Positions 1-7,385 of a DNA stretch of 14,031 bases are shown here, piece by piece. The notes beneath the pieces were generated by a model. That model had not been told where the DNA came from. It did no database searches and saw nothing but the letters and a program-made list of their open reading frames with translations. The position numbers and the translations under genes are program-made. The stretch comes from Armatimonadota bacterium (lineage in GTDB: Bacteria; Armatimonadota; Armatimonadia; Armatimonadales; Armatimonadaceae), in contig JACMIS010000029.1 in the NCBI GenBank assembly GCA_014381035.1, positions 1-14,031 on the forward strand, in the 5' to 3' direction. Position 1 is the stretch's first letter. Every line of letters begins with the position of its first letter.

Positions 1-1
1 C

Positions 2-487
2 GGCGCGACACACGTCAAGGAGCGCGTCGACGAGTCCGGCAAGCCGTACCGCTGCACGGCGGACGATTCGGCGTACGCGACGTTCGAATTGGAGCGCGGG
101 ATCATCGCGCACTTCAATTCGTCGTGGACGGTGCGGGTGAAGCGCGATGACCTGCTGACGGTTCAGGTGGACGGCACGAAAGGCTCGGCAGTGGCCGGTC
201 TGCGCGGTTGCGAAATTCAGCCCTACGGCGCGACTCCCCGACCGGTTTGGAACCCGGATCAGGACTCGCCGATCAACTTCGCCACCGACTGGATGACGGT
301 GCCGACGAACCAGGTTTTCGACAACGGTTTCAAGGTGCAGTGGGAGATGTTCCTGCGTCACGTCGTGCAGGACGCGCCGTGGGAATATGACCTGCTTGAG
401 GGCGCGAAAGGCGTACAACTCGCCGAGGCGGGTCTGCGGTCGTGGGAAGAACGCCGCTGGATCGAACTGGATAACCTGGCGAAGTAG
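2..487 (+). CDS. Gfo/Idh/MocA family oxidoreductase, C-terminal part (5' end outside window)
   Basis: The frame is open from base 2 to the TAG at 485-487, giving 161 residues of a protein that begins upstream of the window. There is no Rossmann fold in view; what is present is the C-terminal alpha/beta substrate domain. It has beta strands with the F-N-S-S-W-T-V pattern, a G-T-K-G-S segment, and a final helical stretch ending in L-R-S-W-E-E-R-R-W-I-E-L. This ending (a helix followed by a basic, W-E rich tail) is common in NAD(P)-dependent sugar or inositol dehydrogenases of this family. The substrate cannot be named. The aldolase gene follows after 48 bases in the same direction, so the two are probably co-transcribed. 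A TTG at 89 could be mistaken for a start, but the coding pattern continues upstream of it. Family assignment is fairly safe; specificity is unknown. Confidence 0.75.
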   Translation, partial: GATHVKERVDESGKPYRCTADDSAYATFELERGIIAHFNSSWTVRVKRDDLLTVQVDGTKGSAVAGLRGCEIQPYGATPRPVWNPDQDSPINFATDWMTVPTNQVFDNGFKVQWEMFLRHVVQDAPWEYDLLEGAKGVQLAEAGLRSWEERRWIELDNLAK

Positions 488-492
488 GTGTG

Positions 493-512
493 TTCGGGGG
501 TGAAACCCCGAA
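493..512 (+). other. Perfect 7-bp intergenic hairpin
   Basis: TTCGGGG and CCCCGAA pair perfectly around a six-base GTGAAA loop in the 48-base gap between the oxidoreductase and the aldolase gene. No T-tract follows on the + strand (the next bases are AATGAGG), so it is not a convincing intrinsic terminator. It may stabilise or process the mRNA, or be one copy of a dispersed small palindrome. Only the pairing is seen; the role is open. Confidence 0.35.
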
Positions 513-522
513 AATGAGGCGT

Positions 523-529
523 AAAGGAA
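523..529 (+). promoter_or_regulatory. Shine-Dalgarno that decides the aldolase start
   Basis: AAAGGAA lies directly against an ATG at 530 but 7 bases (counted from GGA) before a second in-frame ATG at 536. Normal ribosome spacing favours the second ATG, which shortens the predicted protein by two residues. Confidence 0.6.
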
Positions 530-535
530 ATGACA

Positions 536-1483
536 ATGAACCTCCAAGACGCGGCGCAACGCCGCTCCCAGAATATCGGGCGAAAACCAGTCGGGATGGC
601 GGCGGTGCTACTCCCGTTCACCGAATCCGGCGAGATCGCCGAAGACGCCTACGCCGCCTGCCTGCGCGAAACCGTGGATGCAGGGCTGACCCCGGCGGTA
701 AATATGGATACCGGCTACGCCAACCTCATCACCGACGAGGAGAAGGCGCGGATGCTACGTATCGCGTCCGAAACGCTCGCCGGGAAGCCGTTCCTTGCCG
801 GGGCGTTCATCGAAGGGCAACACGGCGAACCTGCCGAACTGTATCGCCGCGCCATCGCCCCGATTGCCGAGGTGGGCGGGACCCCGATCCTTTTCCAGAC
901 GACGAAAACGCACGGCTTGCCCGCGCAGGAAGTCGCCGACATTTACCACCGGGCGACGCGGGACGTATCTGCCGCGTACGCGTTTGAATTGGGGCGCATG
1001 TTCGCGCCAAACGGTGAGATATGGAGCGCGGAAACGTTTGAGGCGATTCTTGGTGTCCCGCAGATCAAAGGCGCGAAGCACAGCAGTCTGGACCGCGTGA
1101 TCGAGATCGGACGGCTGGAAATCCGCGACCGGGTGCGCCCCGACTTTCAGGTTTTGACCGGAAACGACCTGGGAATTGATATGATCGAGTACGGGAGCGA
1201 CTATCTCTTGGGGCTCGCGGCATTCTCGCCCGCGAAATTCGCCGAGCGGGACCGTCTGTGGGCGGACCAGTCGCCGGATTATTTCGCGGTTGCGGACGCC
1301 CTGCAACTCCTCGGCAATATCGCGTTTCGTCCGGCGGTCCCGGCATACAAACACTCGGCGGCGGTCTTCCTGCATTCGCTGGGCAAAATACCGTCCAGTC
1401 GCACGCACCCGCGTTCGCCGGAACGTCCGTCCTGGGAACGGGAAATCCTCGCCGAGTGTGCGCACCGGCTGGGTCTGGCATAA
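536..1483 (+). CDS. Dihydrodipicolinate synthase / N-acetylneuraminate lyase family aldolase (DapA-like)
   Basis: This 315-residue protein has the length and (beta/alpha)8 layout of class I aldolases of the DapA/NanA family. These use a Schiff-base lysine to form or cleave a bond at pyruvate or a related 2-keto acid. The visible signature is V-P-Q-I-K-G-A-K-H-S-S: K178 (numbered from the ATG at 536) lines up with the catalytic lysine of the DapA I-K-E-A-T-G motif, with K181 nearby. Earlier, L-L-P-F-T (residues ~25-29) matches the usual T-P-F segment near the N terminus, and a late L-T-G-N-D-L motif matches the family's G-x-D-D/N loop. True lysine-biosynthesis DapA normally keeps a Y-N-x-P active-site tyrosine; I do not see it here (A-Y-A-F-E-L instead), so a catabolic sugar-acid aldolase or dehydratase is more likely. 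It lies between two Gfo/Idh/MocA oxidoreductases, probably in one operon. The substrate is unknown. Confidence 0.85.
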   Translation: MNLQDAAQRRSQNIGRKPVGMAAVLLPFTESGEIAEDAYAACLRETVDAGLTPAVNMDTGYANLITDEEKARMLRIASETLAGKPFLAGAFIEGQHGEPAELYRRAIAPIAEVGGTPILFQTTKTHGLPAQEVADIYHRATRDVSAAYAFELGRMFAPNGEIWSAETFEAILGVPQIKGAKHSSLDRVIEIGRLEIRDRVRPDFQVLTGNDLGIDMIEYGSDYLLGLAAFSPAKFAERDRLWADQSPDYFAVADALQLLGNIAFRPAVPAYKHSAAVFLHSLGKIPSSRTHPRSPERPSWEREILAECAHRLGLA

Positions 1484-1504
1484 TATCGCCAAGAAAGACA
1501 CACT

Positions 1505-2758
1505 ATGATACGCATCGGGATCATCGGCGTCGGTGGGTTCGCCGCCAGCCATCATCAGGCGGTACAAGCCCTGGAAGCGACCGGCGAATGCCGCCTTGTC
1601 TGCACGTGCGACCCCGACGCCCCGTCTCTCGCAACGTCCGGGTCGCGCCATGACTTCGCCGGGCGCGGTGTGCGCACTTATGCCGACTACCGGGCAATGC
1701 TTGCCGCGCATCGTCACGAACTGGACGTCGTCACCGTTCCAACCCCGATCCCGCTTCATGCCGAAATGCACCGTGCCTGCGTCGAAAGTGGCGTCGCCTG
1801 TTATCTGGAAAAACCGCCCACGCTCGACCCGGACGAGCTGGAACAAATGATCGCGGTAGATCAGAACGCGAAACATGCGACGCAGGTGGCGTTCAACTTC
1901 ATCGTCGAGGAGCCGCGCCAAAAACTCAAGTCACGTATTCTCGCGGGCGAGTTCGGAGGGCTACGTCGGGTCTCATTTATCGGGCTGTGGGCGAGACCGC
2001 TCTCGTATTTCGTTCGAAATAACTGGGCGGGGCGTCTTTTCTGGAATGATAGACGGCTGGTGCTCGACTCCTGTATCGGGAACGCGATGGCACACTTCGT
2101 TCACAACCTGCTTTTCTGGGCGGGGACGGATGATGTTTCGGCGTTCGCTGATCTGGGGCAGGTTCAGGCGGAACTATACCGGGCGCATGCCATCGAAACG
2201 TTCGACACGTGCTTTGTGCGTGCCTTATGCAGTAACGGCGTGGAACTTCGCATCGCGGCGACCCATACCGGCGCGGGGAACAACAGACACGAGGAGCGCG
2301 TGGAATGCGACAATGCCACCATCGTTTACCGGACGGGTGACGGCTACCAGATTCTGGACAACAAAGGCATAGAGGTCGAACGCGGCGGAAATGCAAAGGG
2401 AGTGCTCGTCGGGGAAAACCTGTGTGCCTATTTCGCGTATGTTCGCGGCGCGGCGTCGCGTCCGATGACACGACTCGTAGATGCGCGTCCATTCGTGCAG
2501 TTGAACGGTCTTGCGTATGTCGCGGCGGGCGGAGTGACTCAATTCGGCGCGGATCAGGTTCGCCCGGTCGTGATCGCGGATGCGTCCGGTAAGAGCGAGG
2601 AATATCTCGTGGCGGATGGGGTGCGCGAAGCGTGCGGGACGTTCGTTGAGACCGGTATTTTTCCCGCCGAGCAGGGGGCAATATGGGCACGCCGTGGCAA
2701 GCGAACCGCGACCGCGAACGACCTGTGGCGGCTACGCCCGGTCGCTGAGGCGATGTGA
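1505..2758 (+). CDS. Gfo/Idh/MocA family NAD(P)-dependent oxidoreductase
   Basis: The N terminus is a Rossmann fold: I-G-I-I-G-V-G-G-F-A (residues 4-13) is the dinucleotide-binding glycine loop, and C-D-P-D (~35-38) is the end of beta2. E102-K103-P104 is the family hallmark; the lysine is the usual catalytic residue. The C-terminal half is the substrate and oligomerisation domain. The segment with D188, N193, H197 and H200 occupies the place of the family's G-G-x-x-x-D-x-G-x-H motif, though its glycines are replaced. At 417 residues it is longer than the usual 330-380, because of an extended C-terminal domain. The start codon follows the aldolase stop by 21 bases with a weak AAGAAAG ribosome site. 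It likely oxidises or reduces a sugar, sugar acid or cyclitol in the same pathway as the aldolase. The family is clear; the substrate is not. Confidence 0.87.
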   Translation: MIRIGIIGVGGFAASHHQAVQALEATGECRLVCTCDPDAPSLATSGSRHDFAGRGVRTYADYRAMLAAHRHELDVVTVPTPIPLHAEMHRACVESGVACYLEKPPTLDPDELEQMIAVDQNAKHATQVAFNFIVEEPRQKLKSRILAGEFGGLRRVSFIGLWARPLSYFVRNNWAGRLFWNDRRLVLDSCIGNAMAHFVHNLLFWAGTDDVSAFADLGQVQAELYRAHAIETFDTCFVRALCSNGVELRIAATHTGAGNNRHEERVECDNATIVYRTGDGYQILDNKGIEVERGGNAKGVLVGENLCAYFAYVRGAASRPMTRLVDARPFVQLNGLAYVAAGGVTQFGADQVRPVVIADASGKSEEYLVADGVREACGTFVETGIFPAEQGAIWARRGKRTATANDLWRLRPVAEAM

Positions 2759-2824
2759 CGAAACGTGCGCTCGATCATCAGCGGATCAAACCCGTCATTT
2801 GCGGCGAGGGTGGCAGATAATCCC

Positions 2825-2874
2825 AAAAAAAATCAGTTCAGACTATTTTATGAGGTGAATCGGCATGATATAAT
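2825..2874 (+). promoter_or_regulatory. Extended -10 promoter with A-tract for the TIR/WD40 operon
   Basis: TGATATAAT at 2866-2874 is a consensus TATAAT (2869-2874) with the TG extension. The -35 area (2846-2851) is TTTTAT, a poor match, which is normal for extended -10 promoters. An A8 tract at 2825-2832 sits about 50 bases before the predicted start (~2881), where an UP element would act. It is the only clear promoter in the 214-base gap after the upstream oxidoreductase; the gap is visibly AT-rich from about 2818. This implies the two-gene cassette has its own transcription unit and a 5' leader of about 90 bases. Confidence 0.6.
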
Positions 2875-2880
2875 GCGGCG

Positions 2881-2896
2881 AAACATTCGAACGTTT
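2881..2896. promoter_or_regulatory. Candidate operator: 16-base near-perfect palindrome at the predicted start site
   Basis: AAACATTCGAACGTTT pairs in 7 of 8 positions around its centre (only the fifth pair is mismatched). It begins 7 bases after the TATAAT box, exactly where transcription should start. A repressor bound there would block initiation. No repressor gene is adjacent, so the binding protein is unknown. Confidence 0.4.
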
Positions 2897-2972
2897 AGTA
2901 ACATCAACCCGAACGGCTCCATACCCTGATAAATGGATCGCTGTCTCATTGAAATGATGGAGTGCTTTCGAG

Positions 2973-4589
2973 ATGGCGATTTCTCCGCTGGAGTTCACAA
3001 CCAATTTTCCCCCGATGGAAAGCGACAACGAATCAGTCGCGTCCGCACAAGATACTGTTTTGCCCCCCGAAAAGGTGAGCAAAACGATATTCATCAGTTA
3101 TCGTCATGTGGAGCCGGATAGCACTCTGGCTCACAAACTCGCTGATGCGCTTCGGCAAGCAGGACACACGGCGTTCATTGATTCGGGGATTCGGTGGGGT
3201 GAGGATTGGGCGAAACGAATATACGACTCTCTACTCCAATGTGACTACCTGCTGCTCCTTCTGTCAAAGGAGGCTGCGAATAGCGAAATGGTCTCCGAGG
3301 AGGTGCGAATCGCCGTCAACCTGCGACGGAAACCGGAGCGTCCCGGCTGCCCTTTGATACTCCCGGTGCGTGTCCAGCTACCCTTTTCTGAGCCGCTTCC
3401 GTATGAACTGTCTGCCCGGCTTAGTTCTATCCAACAAATCCAATGGACGAATGACGCGGACACGCAACCTTTAATAGAGAAATTGTTGCAAACGGTCGGT
3501 AATCCTGAGGAGTGGCGCGGCGACATAGCCGACAGGAAATTTCCCATAGAAAGTGTTCCCGACTACGTCCCGGCGGCACAGGTGGACCCGCGACTGATGC
3601 GTGTTTTGCCCGGCGGCGTCATACGACCTGGCGCACCACACTATGTGGTGCGGGAAATGGATAATGCCTGCCGCGAGGGTGTGCTGGCAGAGCGGGGGCT
3701 GGTGACCCTGATCGGGGCACGGCAGACCGGCAAAACCTCGCTCATCTTGCGGACCATGCAAACCGTATCGGACACCGACGGGCTGCGACCGGCTTTGGTA
3801 GACTTCCAAGTGTTCGATGAAGCGGATTTCATCAGTGTCAGCCATATATGGCGTCGTATAATCGTCGAATGGGCTGAGGAACTGAACCTGACCTGGACAC
3901 GTGATCAGTGGCGGGAAGGGGCGAGCGAGCGAGCGAATATCGGCACGTTTTTACAAAGGCATCTATTCGCACGGTCAGAGATCCCTGTCTTGCTGTGTTT
4001 CGATGAAGCAGATCGGGTGATTACCCACCCGACGGGACCTGATTTTTTTGCCACCGTGCGCGGTTTTTGGGGATTGGGAGCCCGCGATGCTTACTGGGAA
4101 CGAATCCACTGGCTTATCGGGGCGAGCACGGAGCCTTCGATATTTATTCCTGATTTGAGTATGTCGCCGTTCAACATCGGAGATCGGGTCGAGACGCATT
4201 CGCTCACCGAAGACGAAGTCAAAACAATGGCAAGTCGTTTCGGTCAGTCGGACGATGCCGCGAGCGAGGTTTATGCCTTCGCGGGAGGTCAGCCCTACTT
4301 GACGCACACTTTGTTCTATCAGATGGCGAGAGGGACCGCGCCGCAGGTTTTGTTCGGTACGCGAAACGGGGGTATTTTCCATGTCCACTTGCACCGCTTC
4401 CTACTCCGTTTTCAGGCAGAGCCCGACTTGCGAAACGCGCTTCAGGGCATCATACGGGGCGAGGGATGCCCCAATTTATCCCTCGCACGACGCATCGAAC
4501 TCGCCGGCCTCGCACGCTATGATAAAGAAGGTAGGCTCGTGCCCGCCTGCGGACTGTACGCTACCTTTTTTCGGGACACGCTCGGATGA
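2973..4589 (+). CDS. TIR domain + AAA-like (STAND-type) NTPase; probable effector subunit
   Basis: This is a 538-residue, apparently soluble protein in two modules. Residues ~37-175 form a TIR domain: K-T-I-F-I-S-Y-R opens it (strand A), D-S-G-I-R-W-G-E-D-W is the BB-loop region, and L-L-L-L-L-S-K is strand C/D. S104-x-M106-V-S-E-E110 corresponds to the S-x-W-x-x-x-E motif, whose glutamate is catalytic in NAD-cleaving TIRs. Residues ~224-538 form an AAA-like NTPase of the type found in bacterial STAND proteins (close to the AAA_35 family). It has Walker A G248-A-R-Q-T-G-K254-T, Walker B L-L-C-F-D344-E345, a P-F-N-I-G segment, F-A-G-G-Q-P (436-441), and a winged-helix-like end (R-I-E-L-A-G-L ... 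L-Y-A-T-F-F) that stops exactly at the C terminus. It has no repeats or transmembrane helix of its own. GGAG at 2959-2962 supports the start. The stop overlaps the next gene's ATG (ATGA), implying coupled translation. Inferred role: nucleotide-switched TIR effector whose sensor is the next protein. Confidence 0.88.
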   Translation: MAISPLEFTTNFPPMESDNESVASAQDTVLPPEKVSKTIFISYRHVEPDSTLAHKLADALRQAGHTAFIDSGIRWGEDWAKRIYDSLLQCDYLLLLLSKEAANSEMVSEEVRIAVNLRRKPERPGCPLILPVRVQLPFSEPLPYELSARLSSIQQIQWTNDADTQPLIEKLLQTVGNPEEWRGDIADRKFPIESVPDYVPAAQVDPRLMRVLPGGVIRPGAPHYVVREMDNACREGVLAERGLVTLIGARQTGKTSLILRTMQTVSDTDGLRPALVDFQVFDEADFISVSHIWRRIIVEWAEELNLTWTRDQWREGASERANIGTFLQRHLFARSEIPVLLCFDEADRVITHPTGPDFFATVRGFWGLGARDAYWERIHWLIGASTEPSIFIPDLSMSPFNIGDRVETHSLTEDEVKTMASRFGQSDDAASEVYAFAGGQPYLTHTLFYQMARGTAPQVLFGTRNGGIFHVHLHRFLLRFQAEPDLRNALQGIIRGEGCPNLSLARRIELAGLARYDKEGRLVPACGLYATFFRDTLG

Positions 4590-7327
4590 CCAGCCGCGCT
4601 CCGGTGGTGAATTTTCCCCCGTTGCATGGCGACCCTCCCAAATCCGCCCGGCACTTCTTCCAGGTTGGCGGCTCACTGAAGCCTGGTCACCCCAGCTACA
4701 TTGAGCGTCCGGCGGATACCGCGCTTTTCGGGGCGATAAAACGCCGCGAGTTCAGCCTCGTACTCGCCCCGCGGCAGGTGGGGAAGTCCAGCATGATGGA
4801 GCGGACGCGGGCGCAACTACAGCGGCAAGGAAACGTGGTTGCAATCATAGACCTTCAGCCATTAGGAGGGGAGAAAGATTTCGACCGATGGTTCGGCACT
4901 ATCGTTGATGTGATTCGGGACGAAATCAAAATGGATTTCGATACCTCCGTGTGGTGGGAAGCGAATAAAAATATCAGCCCTCCTGTTCGTTTTGAACGAT
5001 TCATCCATAATATTCTGTTGAAACAGGTTACGGGCGACGTTGTACTATTCTTCGATGAAGTAGACTCCGTCCTGCATTTGCCGTTCCGCGACGATTACTT
5101 CACCACCATCCGCGCTCTGTATAATGGTCGCGCCCACAAAGAGGAATTAGACCGCGTTGTTTGCGTGCTGATCGGAGTCGCCTCGGCATCCGACTTCATT
5201 CAGGACAAAACGCGTACGCCGTTCAATATCGGCACCACGATTACGCTGGAGGACTTCGACACGGGAACCGCTTTGGAGTCACTGCGGCGGATCTTTGGTT
5301 CACACGGCGACCCTGTGGTGGAGCAGATTCTACACTGGACGGGGGGGCAGCCGATCCTGACGCAGACTCTTGCCAGCGTCGCCTACGAACTCCCGGAAAA
5401 AGACCGCACCCCGGACCAGATTGATGCCGAAGTCGAGCGATTATACCTGAGGTCGGATAACACAACCGGGCATGCCCAAATCTCCTACGAACCGACAGAG
5501 CGGGACCGCTGTATGGAGCAAGACACGCACTTTCGATTTATCCGTGATTACCTGAAGGACCCCACCAGTGATGTGCGAAAAACGTTGCTTTGCTATGCCG
5601 ACATTCTGAATCAGGTAGAAGTGCGGTACGACCCGAAGATCCCTGTCCACACGCGCTTGCGACTCGCGGGAGTGGTTAAATTGGTGGACGGACGACTCGT
5701 TGCTCGCAATCGAATCTACGTCACCCTGTTTGATGCGGCTTGGGTGAGCAGAAACCTGCCCTCGGACAATCTCCCTCTCGCGGAATGGCTCGCTTCCGGT
5801 AGCACTCCGGCAACGCGTGACCCATCGTACCTTTTGTGTGGGAATGCCCTAATCAAAGAGCAACAACGGCAGGCAACCGCGATCCATCTTTCGCAGGAGG
5901 AACGTGCTTTCCTGGTTGCCAGCATCCACTCCGAGCTGGAGCGCGAACGGATCGAACGCGGGCGCGAGCGAAGTGAACGAGAGCGTGAACAACTGGAATG
6001 GATGCATGAACGGCAAGAGCGCGACCGGGAACGGGAACAGCGGGACGCTAAAGACCGGTGGGCGGTCGCCAGGACGCTTATGCTGAGCGCGACGGCAATC
6101 GTGCTGGGGCTCGCCTGGGCGATCAGCCTGTTCGACAAAAGCATAAGCACGCGGGAGCAGAAGAAATTAAATCAGGAGCAGACAGGACTCGCCATGTCCC
6201 GCGAGTACGCGTCCTACGCGGAAAGGGAGTATTTGATGGGCAACTCCAAGATGTCCTGGATACTTTCCGAACGCGCCGAGAAAGAGGGGCACACCCAGCA
6301 GTCGGAAGAAATACTGCGCAAATCCGCTCTCGGTTCGCTGATTTCCATGATCCAAAAGCAGGGGGCATTTACCAGCGACAGCGACGGGATCGTTGCCATG
6401 GACTGGTCGCCCGACGGCAAGTTTATCGCCACCGTGGGCGCGAATAATGCCATGCAGATTTGGCGCACACAGGGGAATAATATTCGGACCATTCCTCTGG
6501 AAAACAGCGTCCGGGTGAGGGATTGCAAGTGGTCCCCCGACAGTAAGCGGATTGCCATCGCGGGTACCGGTAAGACGGCTGATATTTATGATGCCGAGAC
6601 GGGCGTATGCATCGCAACATTGGCAGGGCATAAAGAGACCGTGACAGGCGTTTCCTGGTCGCCGGACGGGAACCGTCTTGTCACCGGTAGCACGGATAAA
6701 AACGCCTTATTATGGAACGCCCGGACCGGGAAACAAACAGGCGTATTAACCGGACGTATTGGTGAGATTACTAAAATCTCCTGGTCGCCCGATGGTCGCT
6801 ATGTCGCAGGGTGTCTGGACAATGTGATCATCGTTTGGAACGCCAAATCCAGGCAACCGATTGTGGAGATGAACGGACATAAGAACGCCATCAATGCAAT
6901 TGCCTGGTCGCCGGATAGCAAAAGACTCGCATCGGGAAGTTCAGACGGGACAGCGCGTGTATGGCGTGTCGAAAACGGAAAGGCATTTGTGAATCTCATC
7001 GGGTTCAACATTTGGAGCCTCGCGTGGTCGCCCGGCGGGAAAAATATCGTCACCTGTGGTGACGATTCCTTTGTCGTCTGGGAAGCGACTACCGGAAAAC
7101 TGGTTGATAAAGCAGTCCTCGCCGAGAACGGAAAACACACGGTCCTGTGGTCGCCAAATGGCACAAAAGTCGCCACCAGTTGCACGCTGACCGGCGAAGT
7201 CACTCTCTGGGATGTGTCGCGGGTCAAGGTGCTTGGCGTGACGGAACTATATAAGGCGGTTCGCAGTTACCTCGGGGATGAGGTTTATATTTCCGCCGAG
7301 GACAGGAAACGTTACAATCTTTACTGA
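4586..7327 (+). CDS. AAA-like NTPase + coiled coil + transmembrane helix + seven WD40 repeats; probable sensor subunit
   Basis: This is a 913-residue multidomain protein. Residues ~38-390 are an AAA-like NTPase homologous to the one in the upstream gene: Walker A A-P-R-Q-V-G66-K67-S, Walker B V-L-F-F-D157-E158, a shared P-F-N-I-G motif (212-216), T-G-G-Q-P (252-256), and a winged-helix end with R-L-R-L-A-G-V. Residues ~438-490 are a very charged E/R heptad-like helix. Residues ~495-516 are one hydrophobic helix (T-L-M-L-S-A-T-A-I-V-L-G-L-A-W-A). Residues ~520-590 are a helical linker of the kind seen before WD40 repeats in other STAND proteins. Residues ~602-877 hold seven WD40 blades, each with a W-S-P motif, enough for a closed propeller. 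Start: ATG overlapping the upstream TGA, with GGGA 9 bases before it. Inferred role: the propeller senses a ligand and the NTPase transmits this to the TIR partner. It could instead be a scaffold or housekeeping signalling protein. Confidence 0.88.
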   Translation: MTSRAPVVNFPPLHGDPPKSARHFFQVGGSLKPGHPSYIERPADTALFGAIKRREFSLVLAPRQVGKSSMMERTRAQLQRQGNVVAIIDLQPLGGEKDFDRWFGTIVDVIRDEIKMDFDTSVWWEANKNISPPVRFERFIHNILLKQVTGDVVLFFDEVDSVLHLPFRDDYFTTIRALYNGRAHKEELDRVVCVLIGVASASDFIQDKTRTPFNIGTTITLEDFDTGTALESLRRIFGSHGDPVVEQILHWTGGQPILTQTLASVAYELPEKDRTPDQIDAEVERLYLRSDNTTGHAQISYEPTERDRCMEQDTHFRFIRDYLKDPTSDVRKTLLCYADILNQVEVRYDPKIPVHTRLRLAGVVKLVDGRLVARNRIYVTLFDAAWVSRNLPSDNLPLAEWLASGSTPATRDPSYLLCGNALIKEQQRQATAIHLSQEERAFLVASIHSELERERIERGRERSEREREQLEWMHERQERDREREQRDAKDRWAVARTLMLSATAIVLGLAWAISLFDKSISTREQKKLNQEQTGLAMSREYASYAEREYLMGNSKMSWILSERAEKEGHTQQSEEILRKSALGSLISMIQKQGAFTSDSDGIVAMDWSPDGKFIATVGANNAMQIWRTQGNNIRTIPLENSVRVRDCKWSPDSKRIAIAGTGKTADIYDAETGVCIATLAGHKETVTGVSWSPDGNRLVTGSTDKNALLWNARTGKQTGVLTGRIGEITKISWSPDGRYVAGCLDNVIIVWNAKSRQPIVEMNGHKNAINAIAWSPDSKRLASGSSDGTARVWRVENGKAFVNLIGFNIWSLAWSPGGKNIVTCGDDSFVVWEATTGKLVDKAVLAENGKHTVLWSPNGTKVATSCTLTGEVTLWDVSRVKVLGVTELYKAVRSYLGDEVYISAEDRKRYNLY
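6389..7216 (+). repeat. Seven WD40 repeats (seven-bladed beta-propeller)
   Basis: The W-S-P tryptophans are residues 607, 649, 691, 733, 774, 814 and 855 of the protein, spaced 42, 42, 42, 41, 40 and 41 residues. Their codons start at 6404, 6530, 6656, 6782, 6905, 7025 and 7148, usually within TGGTCGCC. Each unit continues with D/G-G/S-K/N/R, a hydrophobic strand, an S/T/G-D turn, and a closing I/L/V-W or I-Y pair (I-W-R, I-Y-D, L-W-N, V-W-N, V-W-R, V-W-E, L-W-D). Two units have the canonical G-H (681-682 and 764-765). Outside the motif the blades have clearly diverged, so they are not fresh duplications. Confidence 0.9.
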
Positions 7328-7351
7328 ATCGCTTACATCATAACCGGTTAG

Positions 7352-7385
7352 GCGGCGAAAACCCCTGAACCGGGCTTTTCGCCGC
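7352..7385 (+). terminator. Strong hairpin ending the TIR/WD40 operon
   Basis: GCGGCGAAAA (7352-7361) pairs perfectly with TTTTCGCCGC (7376-7385), with a further inner CCC/GGG pairing. It starts 25 bases after the stop codon. The T run is inside the stem and only TTG follows, so it departs from a textbook intrinsic terminator. Its position between convergent genes still suggests a transcription end or 3' RNA stabiliser. The rest of 7328-7509 holds no gene; a weaker 6-bp CCCGCT/AGCGGG pairing (7454-7459 with 7482-7487) is also present. Confidence 0.5.

Noticed and set aside
755..1921. A 388-residue minus-strand open frame
   Set aside because: It is antisense across the aldolase and oxidoreductase genes, rich in R and G, with no family motifs. 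Long antisense frames are expected in GC-rich coding DNA.
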